Source: Mermis nigrescens
Lineage: Eukaryota > Nematoda > Enoplea > Mermithida > Mermithidae
Assembly: GCA_036768485.1 (NCBI GenBank)
Contig: JAVLUZ010000154.1
Coordinates: 27,911,103 to 27,975,102, forward strand
Reading direction: 5' to 3'
DNA: 64,000 nucleotides
A model generated the notes under the pieces. That model worked only from the letters and a program-made list of their open reading frames with translations, searched no databases and had not been told where the DNA came from. Both the position numbers and the translations under genes were made by a program. Numbering within the stretch: the stretch's first letter is position 1; each line of letters begins with the position of its first letter. Positions 48,601 through 58,020 of the stretch are shown piece after piece.

Positions 48601-51600
48601 GCTCGTCATTAGTTAAGTCTGGTGAGCCTTTTTGTTCTGCTGTCACTTTTCTATTTATTTGCTGTGCTATGTACGTAGGAAAATTTGATTAGTTGACCAT
48701 ATGAAGTCTTACTTTACTCTGTAAATTAGAACATGCGTTTGTATGCCATCGTAATCAATTTTTACTTAGCAATAAGTCTAAATACGCATGATGGGTAAAC
48801 ACCATAGGTGGGCGGCACCAAAGTTCTGGGGGTGCAAGATTTTTTCAAAGGTCAAAAAATGGCCTTAAAAATAATGGTATGGCGAAAAACATTAATTTTC
48901 AACGTTTCTCATCGAGCTCTATCGATCGGCGTCAAAAAAATTGCTAAAAGACAAGAAAAGTTTCAAAAATTGAATTCAAGGGGGGGTATTTTGGTTTTAT
49001 TTTTTGTGTGCATACCCCAAAGCCCCCCACGCCCAGGTATGGTCATCACGGCTGGAAACTCGACAACGGTTCAAAAAGTGAATTGGCATATTCGGAAGCT
49101 ATGTATATATGTAAGTGCTTCGGAAATGAATTGTTGTAAAGAAAATAAATGACTTGGTAAAACAGTTTCGTGTCATTTATGTAACATAAATGCTAGGTAT
49201 GTACATTATGTGCATATACTGTAGAATCTAAAACGGAAACATTAAATCAAGCGCCGGAAAATTTTATTTTTAAGTTGAGTCTGGACTTCTAAATTTTGAT
49301 TTTATTGGCTCGAAATTGCTTAAAAGTCTGTCTTGACTGTCTTTTTGGTAGATTTCGAGAAGTGATTTTCTTCTTATTTCGTAAGCATTTGAATTTGGCT
49401 ATTTCAGTGGATCGTGTTTTAGTTTTGTTTTTGTACGCCAATATTTAGAAAACGACTTTCTTTTCTTGAAAAATTGCAGCATTTGAAGATTGAAAGTCCC
49501 TAATAACATAAAAATGATCACAATAAAAATTATTGAGAACATTTCCAGCTCCCATTTAATGTTTGAACCGTCATACAGAGCGAATTGTCTTTCTGACCTT
49601 CGATTTGGATATCTATTCTTATCAATATTAGCTTTGACACCCTTTTCCAGTTTTTTTAATTTGATTTAATGTCAGAGAAACGTATTCCCTTAATTTCCAT
49701 GAAAATGTTCACACAGTAAAAAAGTCCACGTTTTTACTATTCTTACTCATAGAAATAGTTATATACGTCTTAATTTAATGCTGTGATCATGCACCAGAAA
49801 ACTAGATAGTAGCTACTAGGGATGCAACGGATATCCGGATCCGGATCCGGATCCGTTATTATCCGGTATTATTTTGGATCCGGATCCGGATCCGAATCCG
49901 GTATTTTGAAAAATTAAGATCCGGATCCGGATCCGCTATTTTAAAAAAATAAGATCCGGATCCGGATCCGGATCCGTTATTTTTACAGTTTAAAACGGAT
50001 CCTAAACGGATCCAAGAGATTATGATAAAAGATCATTAAACCTTGAATTGTATTGAAGAAACAACATCATTATGAGACAAAAGCTTCACTTTGATTGACT
50101 TAATACTCAAATTCAATGACAGGCCAATTGTATTTAAGAAACAGCAGCTTTTCTGCAACCAAAGAAAATGGTAGATTGCTCAAAGTCATAAGCTCAACTA
50201 ACCGCTCATCTATGTATATCAATCGATCTTGCATCATCGTTTATTCCATTTTTTACCCTTGAATCGCACATAAGTTAATTAGGAATACGTCTCATAAAAA
50301 TAAAATATTTCATACAGCAAGTAAGCATGCTTACATTGTCATTTGTACTTTTTGCTTTTCATGTTTCAAAGCAGTCTTTTCGCAATCTGCGCGTTTTTCT
50401 GCAAAGGAAAGTAGACATGCCTGACGCGAATCTTTTACAATCTGTGCTTAACAAGAATACCTCTTTCCTTGTCTTCGATCTGCTGAGACTCCTCTGCTTT
50501 GAACTTTTTATAATCCGCCGCATGCTTAGTTTGCAGACGCTTTTTCATACAGGTGGTACCAGTGTTTTTTCGTACTCGGAAAAGATTGTTCCCGATGTAC
50601 AAAAACTTTTCGGGACCGTCTTTGTACATGTACAAAGATTTTTGGGAAGACAAAAATTGCAAAAAAGGTCTGAAATTCGCAAAAATTTTCGGTGCTTTGC
50701 GCCGAAATGAGTACCTAGCTGTGTTGCATATACCTTTAAATTGGCAGAAATTGAATTTCAAAAGGAAAAATGTCGAATTTTTCGGCGCTTAGCGCCGTTT
50801 TAAGATGATAGTGATTTTCGCTCTTGGAGACGCAGAAATTTGCTAAAATACACTACCAAAAGTCGAGCAACTCTGTTTTTAACACACTAAAATCGCTACT
50901 GTACCATATTATAGTACCCAAAAATTTGTGTGTACAAAATGTACAAAGATTTTTGGGGAGACAAAAACTGTAAGAAGGTGTGAAATTCCCGAAAATTTCG
51001 GGCGCTTCGCGCCGAAATGAGTATTTGTTTGTCCTATATATCTTTAAAATAGCAGAATTTGCATTTAGAATGGAAAGATGTCAAATTATTCGGCGCTTCG
51101 CGCCGTTTTCAGACAAGTTTTAATAATTTTTGGCGTTAGAAACCCAGAAATTAAGATCGAATAGGCTACCAAAGATCGAAAACCCTGTCTTACCACACTA
51201 AAATCGCTATTGTACTATAGTACACAAAAATTTGCATGTACTAAATGTACAAAGACTTTTGGGGACCATCTTTGTACATGTACAAACGGACCTTGTACAG
51301 AAAAAAACACTGGGTGGCACCCCTCCACCGCTTCTGGAAAGCTTTGCTGCGCAGAGATTACATTGCGATTTAGTTTCGTTATCAGCTAGCGTAAAATAGT
51401 TTCAGATAGGACTGGACATGCTTTTCGGCATTTCCGATTAATGAGAGGAAGACGCCAGATTCGCAGTTTTTCAAGCTACAGCCGAATTAAGATCAATCCT
51501 GACCACTGAACCAAGCTCATGCAGCTTTGCTTATTTCATCATCTTACAGTAATTCTGCTTCTGAAACTAATGAGCACCGTACTTGCGAACAAAAATTTAA

Positions 51601-54600
51601 GTATTAAAAAAAATTAAGCGTTCATAATGCATATTCATGGATCCGGATCCGATCCGTTATTATCCGTTATTTTAATAATTAAAGATCCGGATCCGGATCC
51701 GTTATTTTGAATTGTACGGATCCGGATCCGATATTATTGGAAAACCCGGATCCGTTGCATCCCTAGTAGCTACATAATGTATATAGCCTTATTTGACACA
51801 GAAATATACCTTGTGTGAGTTCAAAAATGCTATACAGTTGTTTTTTAAGTTCTAATGCAATTTATACATATGTACATATGGCTACTTTCCCGGCTTCAAA
51901 AAAGACTAAACAGCTATTTTTAATCCAAATAGGATATGTATATAGTTTTGTTTGTACGTTTGCCTTAAATGCTCAAAAACGATTGTTTTAAAGCGATGCC
52001 ATCGTTTTATACGCTGTAGAATCATTTTGATAGAGCACTTAGCTACATATCTCCTAATCTGATTTCCCCCTGATAGTTTTAACTAGCGCATATAATGTCT
52101 TGAGCTCCACTATATATGTTTTTATCCAGGCCCGTATTTAGGATTCGGCCAAAAAGGTGGGGGCGAACCCAACATAAATTGGTCTATATCTCGGGAAATT
52201 CGCCAGGATAGCTCGCGAAAACCGCATTTTTCGACGTTTCTCGAAATTTTTTCACTCAAAAAGCTATATAAAAAGGATCATCTTTTGGTCGCGCTCGAGC
52301 CAAAATAATGGAAAATACTTTACATCATGCATTACCTGCCTTTCAAAATTTTTTCCGGCCAAGGGGGCCGGCCGGCTTCCCTTCTCCCGCCCCTATTAAA
52401 TACGGCCCTGTTTTTATCACGGTTTTTTTTGTATTTGGAAAAGATTTTATACCGATGTACAAAGACCTTTTCGGGACCGTCTTTGTACATGTACAAAGGT
52501 TTTTGGGTAGATAAAGACTGCAAAAGAGGTCTCGCGCCGAAAATGCGTAATTGTATGTTCTATATACCTTTATAATGGCAGAAATTGCATTTCGAAAGAA
52601 ACAATGTCAAATTTTTCGGCACATTGCGCCGTTTTAAGACGATTCTTAGTGAGTTTTGCCCTCAGAAACCCAGAAATTAGCTAAAATACCCTACCAGAGG
52701 TCGAACAACTCTGTTATTGCCACACTAGAATCTTCAGTGTACCATATTATAGTACCCAAAAACTTGTGTGTACAAAATGAACAAAGACTTTTAGGGATCA
52801 TCTTTGTACATATACAAACGGACCTTGTACAAAAAAACACTAATCTTCATCTATGTTTGCTATGCGTTACGCCAAATATCTTTATTCTTTAGGATAAGGA
52901 TAGAGCGCGTGTGAGTCCTACTAATTTTGCATAAAAAATGTAGCAGCTTCTGTCCGTATGCATATTTTGACTTGTAAATTTGCGTGACAGGAGCGGAAGG
53001 TGTGATTTTGGCAACTGTTCTGAGCCTTGGTGGTTTCAAATTTACTCAACATCACTTAGAATTTGACGTCGATCCTCAGGAGCTGCATCGCGACTACTAC
53101 TTCAAAGGGATACAATATGATGCTGAGAGCCTTCTCGATGTTCGCGTAGAAGTTGGAGCGGATAACAAGCCAGTCCTCTTCGTTTCAGTGAATAGCACGT
53201 CTAAGAATAAGAAGTTTTACGCCTGCGATGCTGGCTGTTTGGATGAACCGCAGAACCTCGGGTAATTATTTTCCCGAATTCCGTCCGCTAAGTTTTTCCT
53301 TAAGTAAATTGGTAGCATTCAGATAACAGAGTTAAGATTTGCTTCGGTCGTCTCTAGGAACAGTTTGATCTTATGTTTCATTATGGAAAAAACCCAATTT
53401 TTGGGTCATCGTGTATCGTGTCAAATGATCTTGTGATTCTGTTAAATGACTTTAAATTTTTTTAATCGCACAATGTTTAGAGTACAGCAGTAAAAGTTTC
53501 TCGTATAATAAAAAACTAATTTTAGTACTGAAGTTGGCGAAAAAGTTCGATTTTCATCATTAGTCCGAAGATCAAACTTCCAAAGTCTTAAATGAACTCT
53601 CTCATTGGACTTTAGATTGTTTTTGATTCCGAAAACTATACATATGTAAATGCCTCGCGTTCGAAAGAATAATTAAAGTAGGGTGTTCTATCATTTTATT
53701 ATCCACTTATTCACTCGTATTATAAATCTTTTTCGCTTATTCATAATGTATATTTATTTGGCCGGTCCGGTTGCTACTTTCCTCCCCTAAAGTCATGCAG
53801 CAAATAATTGATAGCTCAAAATTGCCTGAAAGTCACTCAGATCACGGATTCTGATAGGTTAGCCCATAGGTGTGCAAGGTCAAACTGTTAGGGAGGGGTG
53901 AACACCAAAACCTTGGAGATATTTATCTAAGTGGCCTGTAAAAACGATTCTACAGCGAAAAACGTTGCTATCGTATCCGGTCCAGATCATTGTTTCCAAG
54001 CATTTGTGGCGAATATATAGCTTTTTTGAACATACAAACGTAGCTGTATGACCTTTTTGGATTAAAAATAGCTATTTAGTTCATTCTGAAGTCGAAACTT
54101 ACATACATGCACACCATGGGAATTCTGAGGGATTGTAATTTTGAAGTACCTTTTTTGGGCCCAAATGATGGATACGCGTCAAAAACATCGTTTTTCGACG
54201 TTTCTGACGATGCTATATCGGAGATCTATGAAGTTAATGAATGTATGGACAATTTGAAATGATTATAATTTGAATAAGAATGAAATAATGTATTAATTGG
54301 AGAAAATATAATTAAAAATGGAAATACAATTTATTAGAATATTTTTCCTATGATATTTTTATTTTATTTTTATTGAAATTATGATCATTCTAAATTGGCT
54401 ATAAACATTCATAATTTTCTGAATTTACAATGAGAACAACTGAAGCATATACTTTGATCATATGGAAACAAAATATTTATATATAGCATACCTAGTTGTA
54501 GATTGTCAAGAATTTACAAGTGTAATTGTATTTTTCATTTTAATCTTAATAGGCTAGGAAGTGTTCTGCTTCCTGCCTGGAGAATTAAGGAAATAATGAA

Positions 54601-57442
54601 TGTATGGACAATTTGGAATGACTATAATTTGAATAAGAATGAAATAATGTATTAAATGAAGAAAATATAATTAAAAATTAAAATATGATTTTTTTAAATG
54701 TTTTTTCTATATTATTTGTATTTTATTTTTATTGAAATTATAATCATTCCATATTGGCTGTAAAATTCATGATTTTCTGAAGTTACTACGAGGACAACTG
54801 AAACATATACTTTTTTCATCTGGAAGCAAAATATGTACAGCATACCTAGTTGTATGTATTTGTCAAGAATTAACAAGTAAAATCGAATTTTTCATTTTAA
54901 TGTTAATAGGCAAGGAAGTGTTTTGCTTCTTGATTATCTATGTATATGTTTCTGTTGTCCTCTGGGAGAACTTTAGAGACTGATGAATTAATCGCAAATG
55001 TAGAATGATAATAATATGAATGATAATGAAATAATGGATGTTTTGGAGAAAACATAATTAAAAATGAAAATACAATTTATTAAAATATTTTCCCTGTAAT
55101 ATTTATATTTTATTTTTATTGAAATTATGATTATTTTATATTGGCTGTAAATCCATAATTTTCTGAAGTTACTACGAGAACAACTGAAGCATATACTTTT
55201 TTCATCTGGAAGCAAAATATTCATAGCATACTTACATACCTTTCCCATATTATACTTATTGATTAAATCTTTGGAATTCTAATTTGAACTTACGTGTGCC
55301 CTGCGAGTTTTACGTAGATACTGTTTACGATTATTACTCCCGTAAGTAAAAATTAAAAATAATCAATAAAGAAGCTAAACGTATGATGAATTCAATTCAT
55401 ATTTCCCAAGTCAGAATATATGTATACTCAATCGAACATACATTTATGCATTCACAACGTACATGTAATGGCTCTAAATTTTAGGGGGTCTCGGCTATTC
55501 TTAGAAGGGGGGTTTGATGAACTCCAATTTTTGGCCAAAAGCGGTCAAAAGCGCCTAAAAACGGTCAAATAAACTCAATGTTTTCCAACAATCGGGAGAA
55601 GGGTTAAAACTTTTCTGGCTTTGGGGGATAGAGGGGATATGTGACTTTGGGTGAAGAGGGTCTCAATCATCCACCTTGCTACATCTCTGATTTACAAGCT
55701 GTATTGTTGATCAAAAATTAAATTTGTAAATCAAACATATTTATGTAATGGCTGCTTTATTTCGCAGCATCAGCCGCATTACCTTGCCAGTCAAATTAAC
55801 CAATCCATTGACGCCTATTCTATATATCACAGATGATCAGACGCACATTCAAGAGTTGAAGCATGCCATCCATGTTAAGGAAGTAGTTGAAGGTGATTTG
55901 TTCGTGATCGATTATTTGGATTCTTCTCGTTTCTCTATCCTGTACATATTTGTAATTTGGAACTTAATTGGCTTAAGAACATGATGATTCACAATCACGA
56001 CGGATTAGAATTAAAAATTATATTGCTAAGCGCCGGTAAAATGGCTTTTTCAATCAACTTATTGCTGAATTGAAGTTAGAAAAATGCGTTTTATAATAAA
56101 ATGCAAATGATCTGCCGTACTTTCTATATGCATCTTTTTAAATCTTAATTTTTGCCTAACTTTTTTTGAAAGCGGAAATCGTTCTGACACTCGGCAATAA
56201 TCAAGATAAAAGAAGCATGACTCAATGAATAAAATATAATTTGAGTTTAATTGAAAAATAGTACTTATGTACCTGAATAATTATTGGTTCACAGTTTGCT
56301 AATAAGCACTCGCAGAAAAATCGATAGCAATGTAAAATAGTGCAGGTGTGTGCTAAAAGTAGCAGGTTGCCACCAAAAAATCGAGCATTGCTCGATCCGC
56401 CGGCGGCAACCAAAACGGCAGGTGTCTGCAGGTTGCTGCGTAATTTTGCCTGGAGAGCAGCGGCCACCGGCCACCAGAACCTGGTTGCCATGCCATTTTT
56501 CGCTAGCAACCTGCGGCAACCAGCCACCAGGTCGTCGGTGGCCACACCTGGAGTGTGGGGGTATGCAACCCCCAGAATCCAAAATACCCCCCCAGAAATC
56601 AAAATACCCCCCCAGAATTCAATTTTTGAAAATTTTTTTCGTTTTTTTCGCAATTTTTTTATGCCAACGGATAGTGCTTGATGAGAAACGTCGAAAATAG
56701 TGTTTTTATCGCCATACTACCATTTTTAAGGCCATTTTTTGACCTACAAAACATCTTGCACCCCCCTCCCCAGAATTTTCTTGCTGCCTACGTATGCCGG
56801 TGGCTGGTTGCCGTGTCGGTTTGTGCTAGCAAGCTGAGGCAACCAGCCATCGGCCGCCAGGTTGCCGGTTGCCGCTAGTTGCCGCCGTGTGAACGGGCCC
56901 TAAGGCAACATTTTCGATTTTCTTAATAACATTTGCCTATCTATTATTTCTAATATTAAATAGCACTAAATACCTACATAAGATCAAGCTAAATAATGAT
57001 TATAGTATTAAATTGGCTAACATTCGCGCACGACGGTTCCTTTAGCCTAGCATATAGTTGTTTGATTTCATTTTACATAAAATTCAAATTTAAGTTCACC
57101 TAAACTCATTAATTAATCTGCAAAAATAAAGGTAAGTTCCGCCTATTTATGTTTTTTTACGTTTTGTTTTTATTGCATTGAGAACTTGTTTTACACCTTG
57201 TTATTTCAATGCATTTCTGTCCTTTTCTAGCTCCACCTCATGAACATCACGTAATCGCTATGCACAAACACGGTCATCGTCTTGGCGGATTGCCGACTAT
57301 TTTCTGGGTCGTCCTCGTATTCTTATTAGTCACTTTCCATTTATTTTTGTTTAAACTGTTTTACAATGAGTATTTCCGCAACGACAAGGTCGTATATGCT
57401 CCCCTTAATAGAATGCGATATTCTACTTGGCGACAATCGTAA
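36252..57442 (+). CDS. KIAA2013: KIAA2013 homologue, two-pass membrane glycoprotein (whole gene, 11 exons)
   Basis: Uncharacterised, conserved animal membrane protein (DUF2152 type). Coding exons: 36252-36645, 37462-37520, 40461-40553, 41120-41304, 42416-42500, 42568-42630, 46270-46469, 48506-48621, 52991-53261, 55768-55892, 57231-57442. All ten GT-AG junctions keep frame, giving 600 residues; human is 634. Visible features are an N-terminal anchor (about 16-34, eight Leu in a row), a lumenal domain with sequons near N74, N316 (INATFYY), N336 and N466, and a C-terminal helix (about 553-576) ending [12 protein letters not shown]. Human-like blocks include [26 protein letters not shown]-type [25 protein letters not shown] and [10 protein letters not shown]. 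Molecular function unknown. Confidence 0.95.
37249..37453. repeat. Tandem duplication just before KIAA2013 exon 2
   Basis: Two units of about 105 bp with ATTAATCAGAAATAG, CTTAAACGAGTTTGTTCATT and TGTCTAATATTT. The second ends about eight bases before the exon 2 acceptor. Confidence 0.88.
37462..37520 (+). CDS. KIAA2013: KIAA2013 exon 2
   Basis: 59 nt: [19 protein letters not shown] between CTTTAG and GTAAGC. Matches the LLLREGLLRRV region of the human protein. Confidence 0.9.
37785..38002. repeat. CATACATGTAACAG MITE in intron 2
   Basis: Shares AGGGGGTAAATGACTTGAAT, GGCCGAAAACGGC words and the end CCTGTTACATTTA with other copies. Confidence 0.65.
38805..39178. repeat. GCGAAGC-hairpin MITE (CATACATGCACA family)
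   Basis: CATACACGCACAGCATGG at the left and GGGGCATACATG at the right. Inside: GTTTCTGACGATGCTAT, the hairpin GGCGCGAAGCGC and AAAAGCACCTTTT. Intron 2. Confidence 0.8.
39179..39581 (+). repeat. GGGTCAGCC MITE, copy 1
   Basis: Ends CACATAGGGGG and GTGCACCTATGGGG. Carries GAAGGGTCAGCC, GGTACTGTCCGGCGATTTTG and CCCTGCCGACCCTGATTTTG. Abuts the previous MITE without spacing. Confidence 0.8.
40461..40553 (+). CDS. KIAA2013: KIAA2013 exon 3
   Basis: 31 codons in phase 0: [20 protein letters not shown] then [11 protein letters not shown], between TTTTCCAG and GTAATT. The LAHR.RP motif and the NPT end match human closely. Confidence 0.95.
40675..40903 (+). repeat. CATA-TGGGCG MITE, copy 5
   Basis: CATACCTGGGCGCGGGGG to GCCGCCCGCCTATG, in KIAA2013 intron 3. 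Confidence 0.87.
41120..41304 (+). CDS. KIAA2013: KIAA2013 exon 4
   Basis: Encodes [20 protein letters not shown] through [14 protein letters not shown], between TAATACAG and GTAATT. The VNR spacing aligns with human VNRLQVAPKT. Poorly conserved overall. Confidence 0.85.
41472..41859 (-). repeat. GGGTCAGCC MITE, copy 2
   Basis: TAGGTGCACAAGGTTAGGG to CCTCCTATG, inverted relative to copy 1, with hairpin GGCGCCAAGCGCC. Intron 4. Confidence 0.8.
41945..42285. repeat. GCGAAGC-hairpin MITE in intron 4
   Basis: CCAGAATTTGCGATTTTCTA to CATCGTGTGCATGTC, with CAAAAGTGTCAT and a worn hairpin CCCTTCGAGCC. Confidence 0.7.
42416..42500 (+). CDS. KIAA2013: KIAA2013 exon 5
   Basis: Completes the split Gly and encodes [15 protein letters not shown] then [10 protein letters not shown]. 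Donor GTTGAA is weak. Confidence 0.8.
42568..42630 (+). CDS. KIAA2013: KIAA2013 exon 6
   Basis: 21 codons ending [13 protein letters not shown], corresponding to human LLQDHQLLWAQL. The intron before it is only 67 nt, in a gene whose other introns run to 4.4 kb. Confidence 0.85.
42800..43050. mobile_element. CAGGCCCGTATCC-family MITE in intron 6
   Basis: CAGACCCCTATCCAGGATTT to CTCTGGATACGGGCTTG, followed by a (TA) run at 43062-43085. No clean target duplication. Confidence 0.7.
43197..43506 (+). mobile_element. Second tRNA-derived SINE
   Basis: Head with A-box-like GCTCAGTTGGTAACG and B box GGTTCGACT. The body CAACTCAGCCTTTTATCC and GATAAATGGGAAGT is shared with the 31849 SINE although the heads differ. 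Ends in ACTTTAACCTTTAACC. KIAA2013 intron 6. Confidence 0.8.
43857..44267 (-). repeat. GGGTCAGCC MITE, copy 3
   Basis: TTAGGTCAGGTCGGAGGG to CATCCCCTATGTG, with CGCCGGACAGTATCCTTC and hairpin GGCGCGAAGCGC. Confidence 0.78.
44375..44636 (+). repeat. CATA-TGGGCG MITE, copy 6
   Basis: CACACATGGGCGTGGGGG to CTGCCCACCTATG, with a small internal duplication of the CCCCCAGAA block. Intron 6. Confidence 0.85.
45831..46217. repeat. CATACATGCATACGG MITE, copy 1
   Basis: CATACATGCAAACGG to GGGTGCATATGTGTG. Inner GACCTGTAACATGAAATT and TTGACGCTTTTCATAG match 59188-59584. It lies about 50 bp from the exon 7 acceptor. Confidence 0.78.
46270..46469 (+). CDS. KIAA2013: KIAA2013 exon 7
   Basis: Starts [20 protein letters not shown], then [14 protein letters not shown] with a sequon at the same place as human VNLTLYYMLS. 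Donor GTAAGT. Confidence 0.95.
47237..47429. repeat. CATACATGTAACAG MITE with 19-bp perfect TIRs
   Basis: Ends ATTAGCATACATGTAACAG and CTGTTACATGTATGCTAAT are exact inverse complements. The best-preserved member; 193 bp in intron 7. Confidence 0.92.
47585..48275. repeat. GCGAAGC-hairpin MITE split by another MITE
   Basis: Outer halves 47585-47774 and 48156-48275 resemble 38805-39178. The insert 47775-48155 (CATACACACGG to GTGTGTATGTGTG) is a CATACATGCATACGG family copy. Confidence 0.72.
48506..48621 (+). CDS. KIAA2013: KIAA2013 exon 8
   Basis: Encodes [20 protein letters not shown] then [28 protein letters not shown] matches human. Confidence 0.95.
48803..49041 (-). repeat. CATA-TGGGCG MITE, copy 7
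   Basis: CATAGGTGGGCGGCACC to CACGCCCAGGTATG in intron 8. Confidence 0.88.
49817..51765. mobile_element. hAT-type element with GGATCC ends, intact TSD
   Basis: Ends TAGGGATGCAACGGAT and ATCCGTTGCATCCCTA, flanked by a perfect GTAGCTAC (49809-49816, 51766-51773). About 190 bp at the left and 130 bp at the right are runs of GGATCCGGATCC separated by short A/T spacers. Contains the MITE at 50560-51311. No transposase. Intron 8. Confidence 0.95.
50560..51311. mobile_element. CAGTGTTTTTT-family MITE, 752 bp, near-perfect TSD
   Basis: Ends CAGTGTTTTTTCGTAC and GTACAGAAAAAAACACTG. Flanks GGTGGTAC and GGTGGCAC differ at one base. Inside are several CTTTGTACATGTACAAAG palindromes and GGCGCTTCGCGCCG hairpins, with a partial internal duplication (50580-50930 against 50930-51290). 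Confidence 0.88.
52127..52410. mobile_element. CAGGCCCGTATTTA-family MITE, 284 bp, intact TSD
   Basis: Ends CAGGCCCGTATTTA and TTAAATACGGCCCTG (imperfect), with a perfect TTTTTATC duplication (52119-52126, 52411-52418). Carries CGCATTTTTCGACGTTTCTC. Confidence 0.93.
52419..52848. mobile_element. CAGTGTTTTTT-family MITE, left end displaced
   Basis: Starts near CACGGTTTTTTTTGTATTTG and ends TTGTACAAAAAAACACT. Contains CTTTGTACATGTACAAAG. The 52127-52410 MITE inserted exactly at its left end. Confidence 0.75.
52991..53261 (+). CDS. KIAA2013: KIAA2013 exon 9
   Basis: Largest internal exon: [40 protein letters not shown] and [12 protein letters not shown]. Acceptor GTGACAG, donor GTAATT. Confidence 0.96.
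53865..54000 (-). repeat. GGGTCAGCC MITE, truncated
   Basis: CATAGGTGTGCAAGGTCAAA with the inner AGGGAGGGGTGAA; the rest is lost. Confidence 0.6.
54103..54222. repeat. GCGAAGC-hairpin MITE, left fragment
   Basis: CATGCACACCATGGGAATTC to TTTTTCGACGTTTCTGACGA and GATGCTATATCGG; then the 370-bp tandem repeat begins. Confidence 0.7.
54229..55250. repeat. Three tandem copies of a unit of about 360-390 bp in intron 9
   Basis: Units start near 54237, 54597 and 54985. Each has AATGAATGTATGGACAATTT (first two) or a variant, AAAATATAATTAAAAAT, TTATTTTTATTGAAATTAT, GAACAACTGAAGCATATAC and AGCATACCTAGTTGTA. Copies are perhaps 85% alike by eye. Not coding. Confidence 0.9.
55459..55687. repeat. CATACATGTAACAG MITE in intron 9
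   Basis: CGTACATGTAATGGCTC to TCCACCTTGCTACAT with inner AAAAGCGGTCAAAAGCGCCT. About 80 bp before exon 10. Confidence 0.65.
55768..55892 (+). CDS. KIAA2013: KIAA2013 exon 10
   Basis: [17 protein letters not shown] then [16 protein letters not shown], between TTTCGCAG and GTGATT. Confidence 0.96.
56340..56905. mobile_element. GGCAACC-word element, interrupted
   Basis: Zones rich in GGCAACC, GGTTGCC, GCCGGTGGC and CCACCAGG at 56370-56545 and 56797-56880, GC-rich against the background. The right end reads GTGTGAACGGGCCCTAA, a typical DNA-transposon terminus; no matching left end. Split by the MITE at 56543-56796. Intron 10. Confidence 0.6.
56543..56796 (+). repeat. CATA-TGGGCG MITE, copy 8
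   Basis: CCACACCTGGAGTGTGGGGG to CTGCCTACGTATG, nested in the GGCAACC element. Confidence 0.82.
57231..57442 (+). CDS. KIAA2013: KIAA2013 exon 11 (C-terminal membrane helix, stop)
   Basis: His-rich [20 protein letters not shown], the helix [20 protein letters not shown], then LFYNEY and a basic tail. TAA at 57440-57442. A candidate polyadenylation signal AATAAA is near 58370. Confidence 0.97.
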
Positions 57443-57547
57443 AATGATTGCATGTATGACGACGCGGTGATTGGTTTACACTTACGCAAAAGCTTTGCTA
57501 TATCGTGCAATGTGCTTGACTCGTTCTTTGTTTGTTTGGCATAAACG

Positions 57548-57800
57548 CACATAGGTAGTGAGGGGTATTCTTTCACCCCTGAAGGGTCAGCCGGACAGGT
57601 ACTGTATCGAGGGCATAATGTCAAAAATTTTTTTCGGATTAGAACTTATATGTTTTTTACTCGAAAAGCGCCCAAAATTGTGTCAAAATGATGTAAAATA
57701 TCGAAATTTCTCTCGTATAATGATGTGATGCAGTCAAAATGGACAGAAAAGGCTAGTGAATTTTTCTTTTTGAGGTTTTCAATTGAGTTTAATAGCATAT
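57548..57800 (+). repeat. GGGTCAGCC MITE, truncated
   Basis: CACATAGGTAGTGAGGGG, GAAGGGTCAGCCGGACAGGT, then fading similarity. Just 3' of the KIAA2013 stop codon, so it may lie within its 3' UTR. Confidence 0.7.
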
Positions 57801-57821
57801 TAAATTAAGGTGAGGTAGTTA

Positions 57822-58020
57822 CCCTTACATGTAAAAGGAGAAATCTTCCATCTAAACTCCGTCATCCTCCCAACTCTTAAAATCAGGAAATTTTTGACCC
57901 CCTCTCCCCCAATTTTTTCGAAAACTTGCCTTTTTTGGCCATTTTTAGGTGTTTTTTGCCATTTTGGCTAAAACTTCTAGGTCGATCACCCCTCCCCCTT
58001 AAAATGGCCGGAGACACGGA
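57822..58020. repeat. CATACATGTAACAG MITE, partial
   Basis: TTACATGTAAAAGGAG, TTTTTGACCCCCTCTCCCCC, then GGCCATTTTTAGGTG. Confidence 0.6.

Noticed and set aside
54988..55248. Minus-strand frame with hydrophobic residues
   Set aside because: Lies in the 370-bp tandem repeat; the other two units do not keep the frame.
56222..56700. Several overlapping open frames of 97-143 codons
   Set aside because: They span the GGCAACC word element and the CATA MITE, differ in every frame and show no protein family features.
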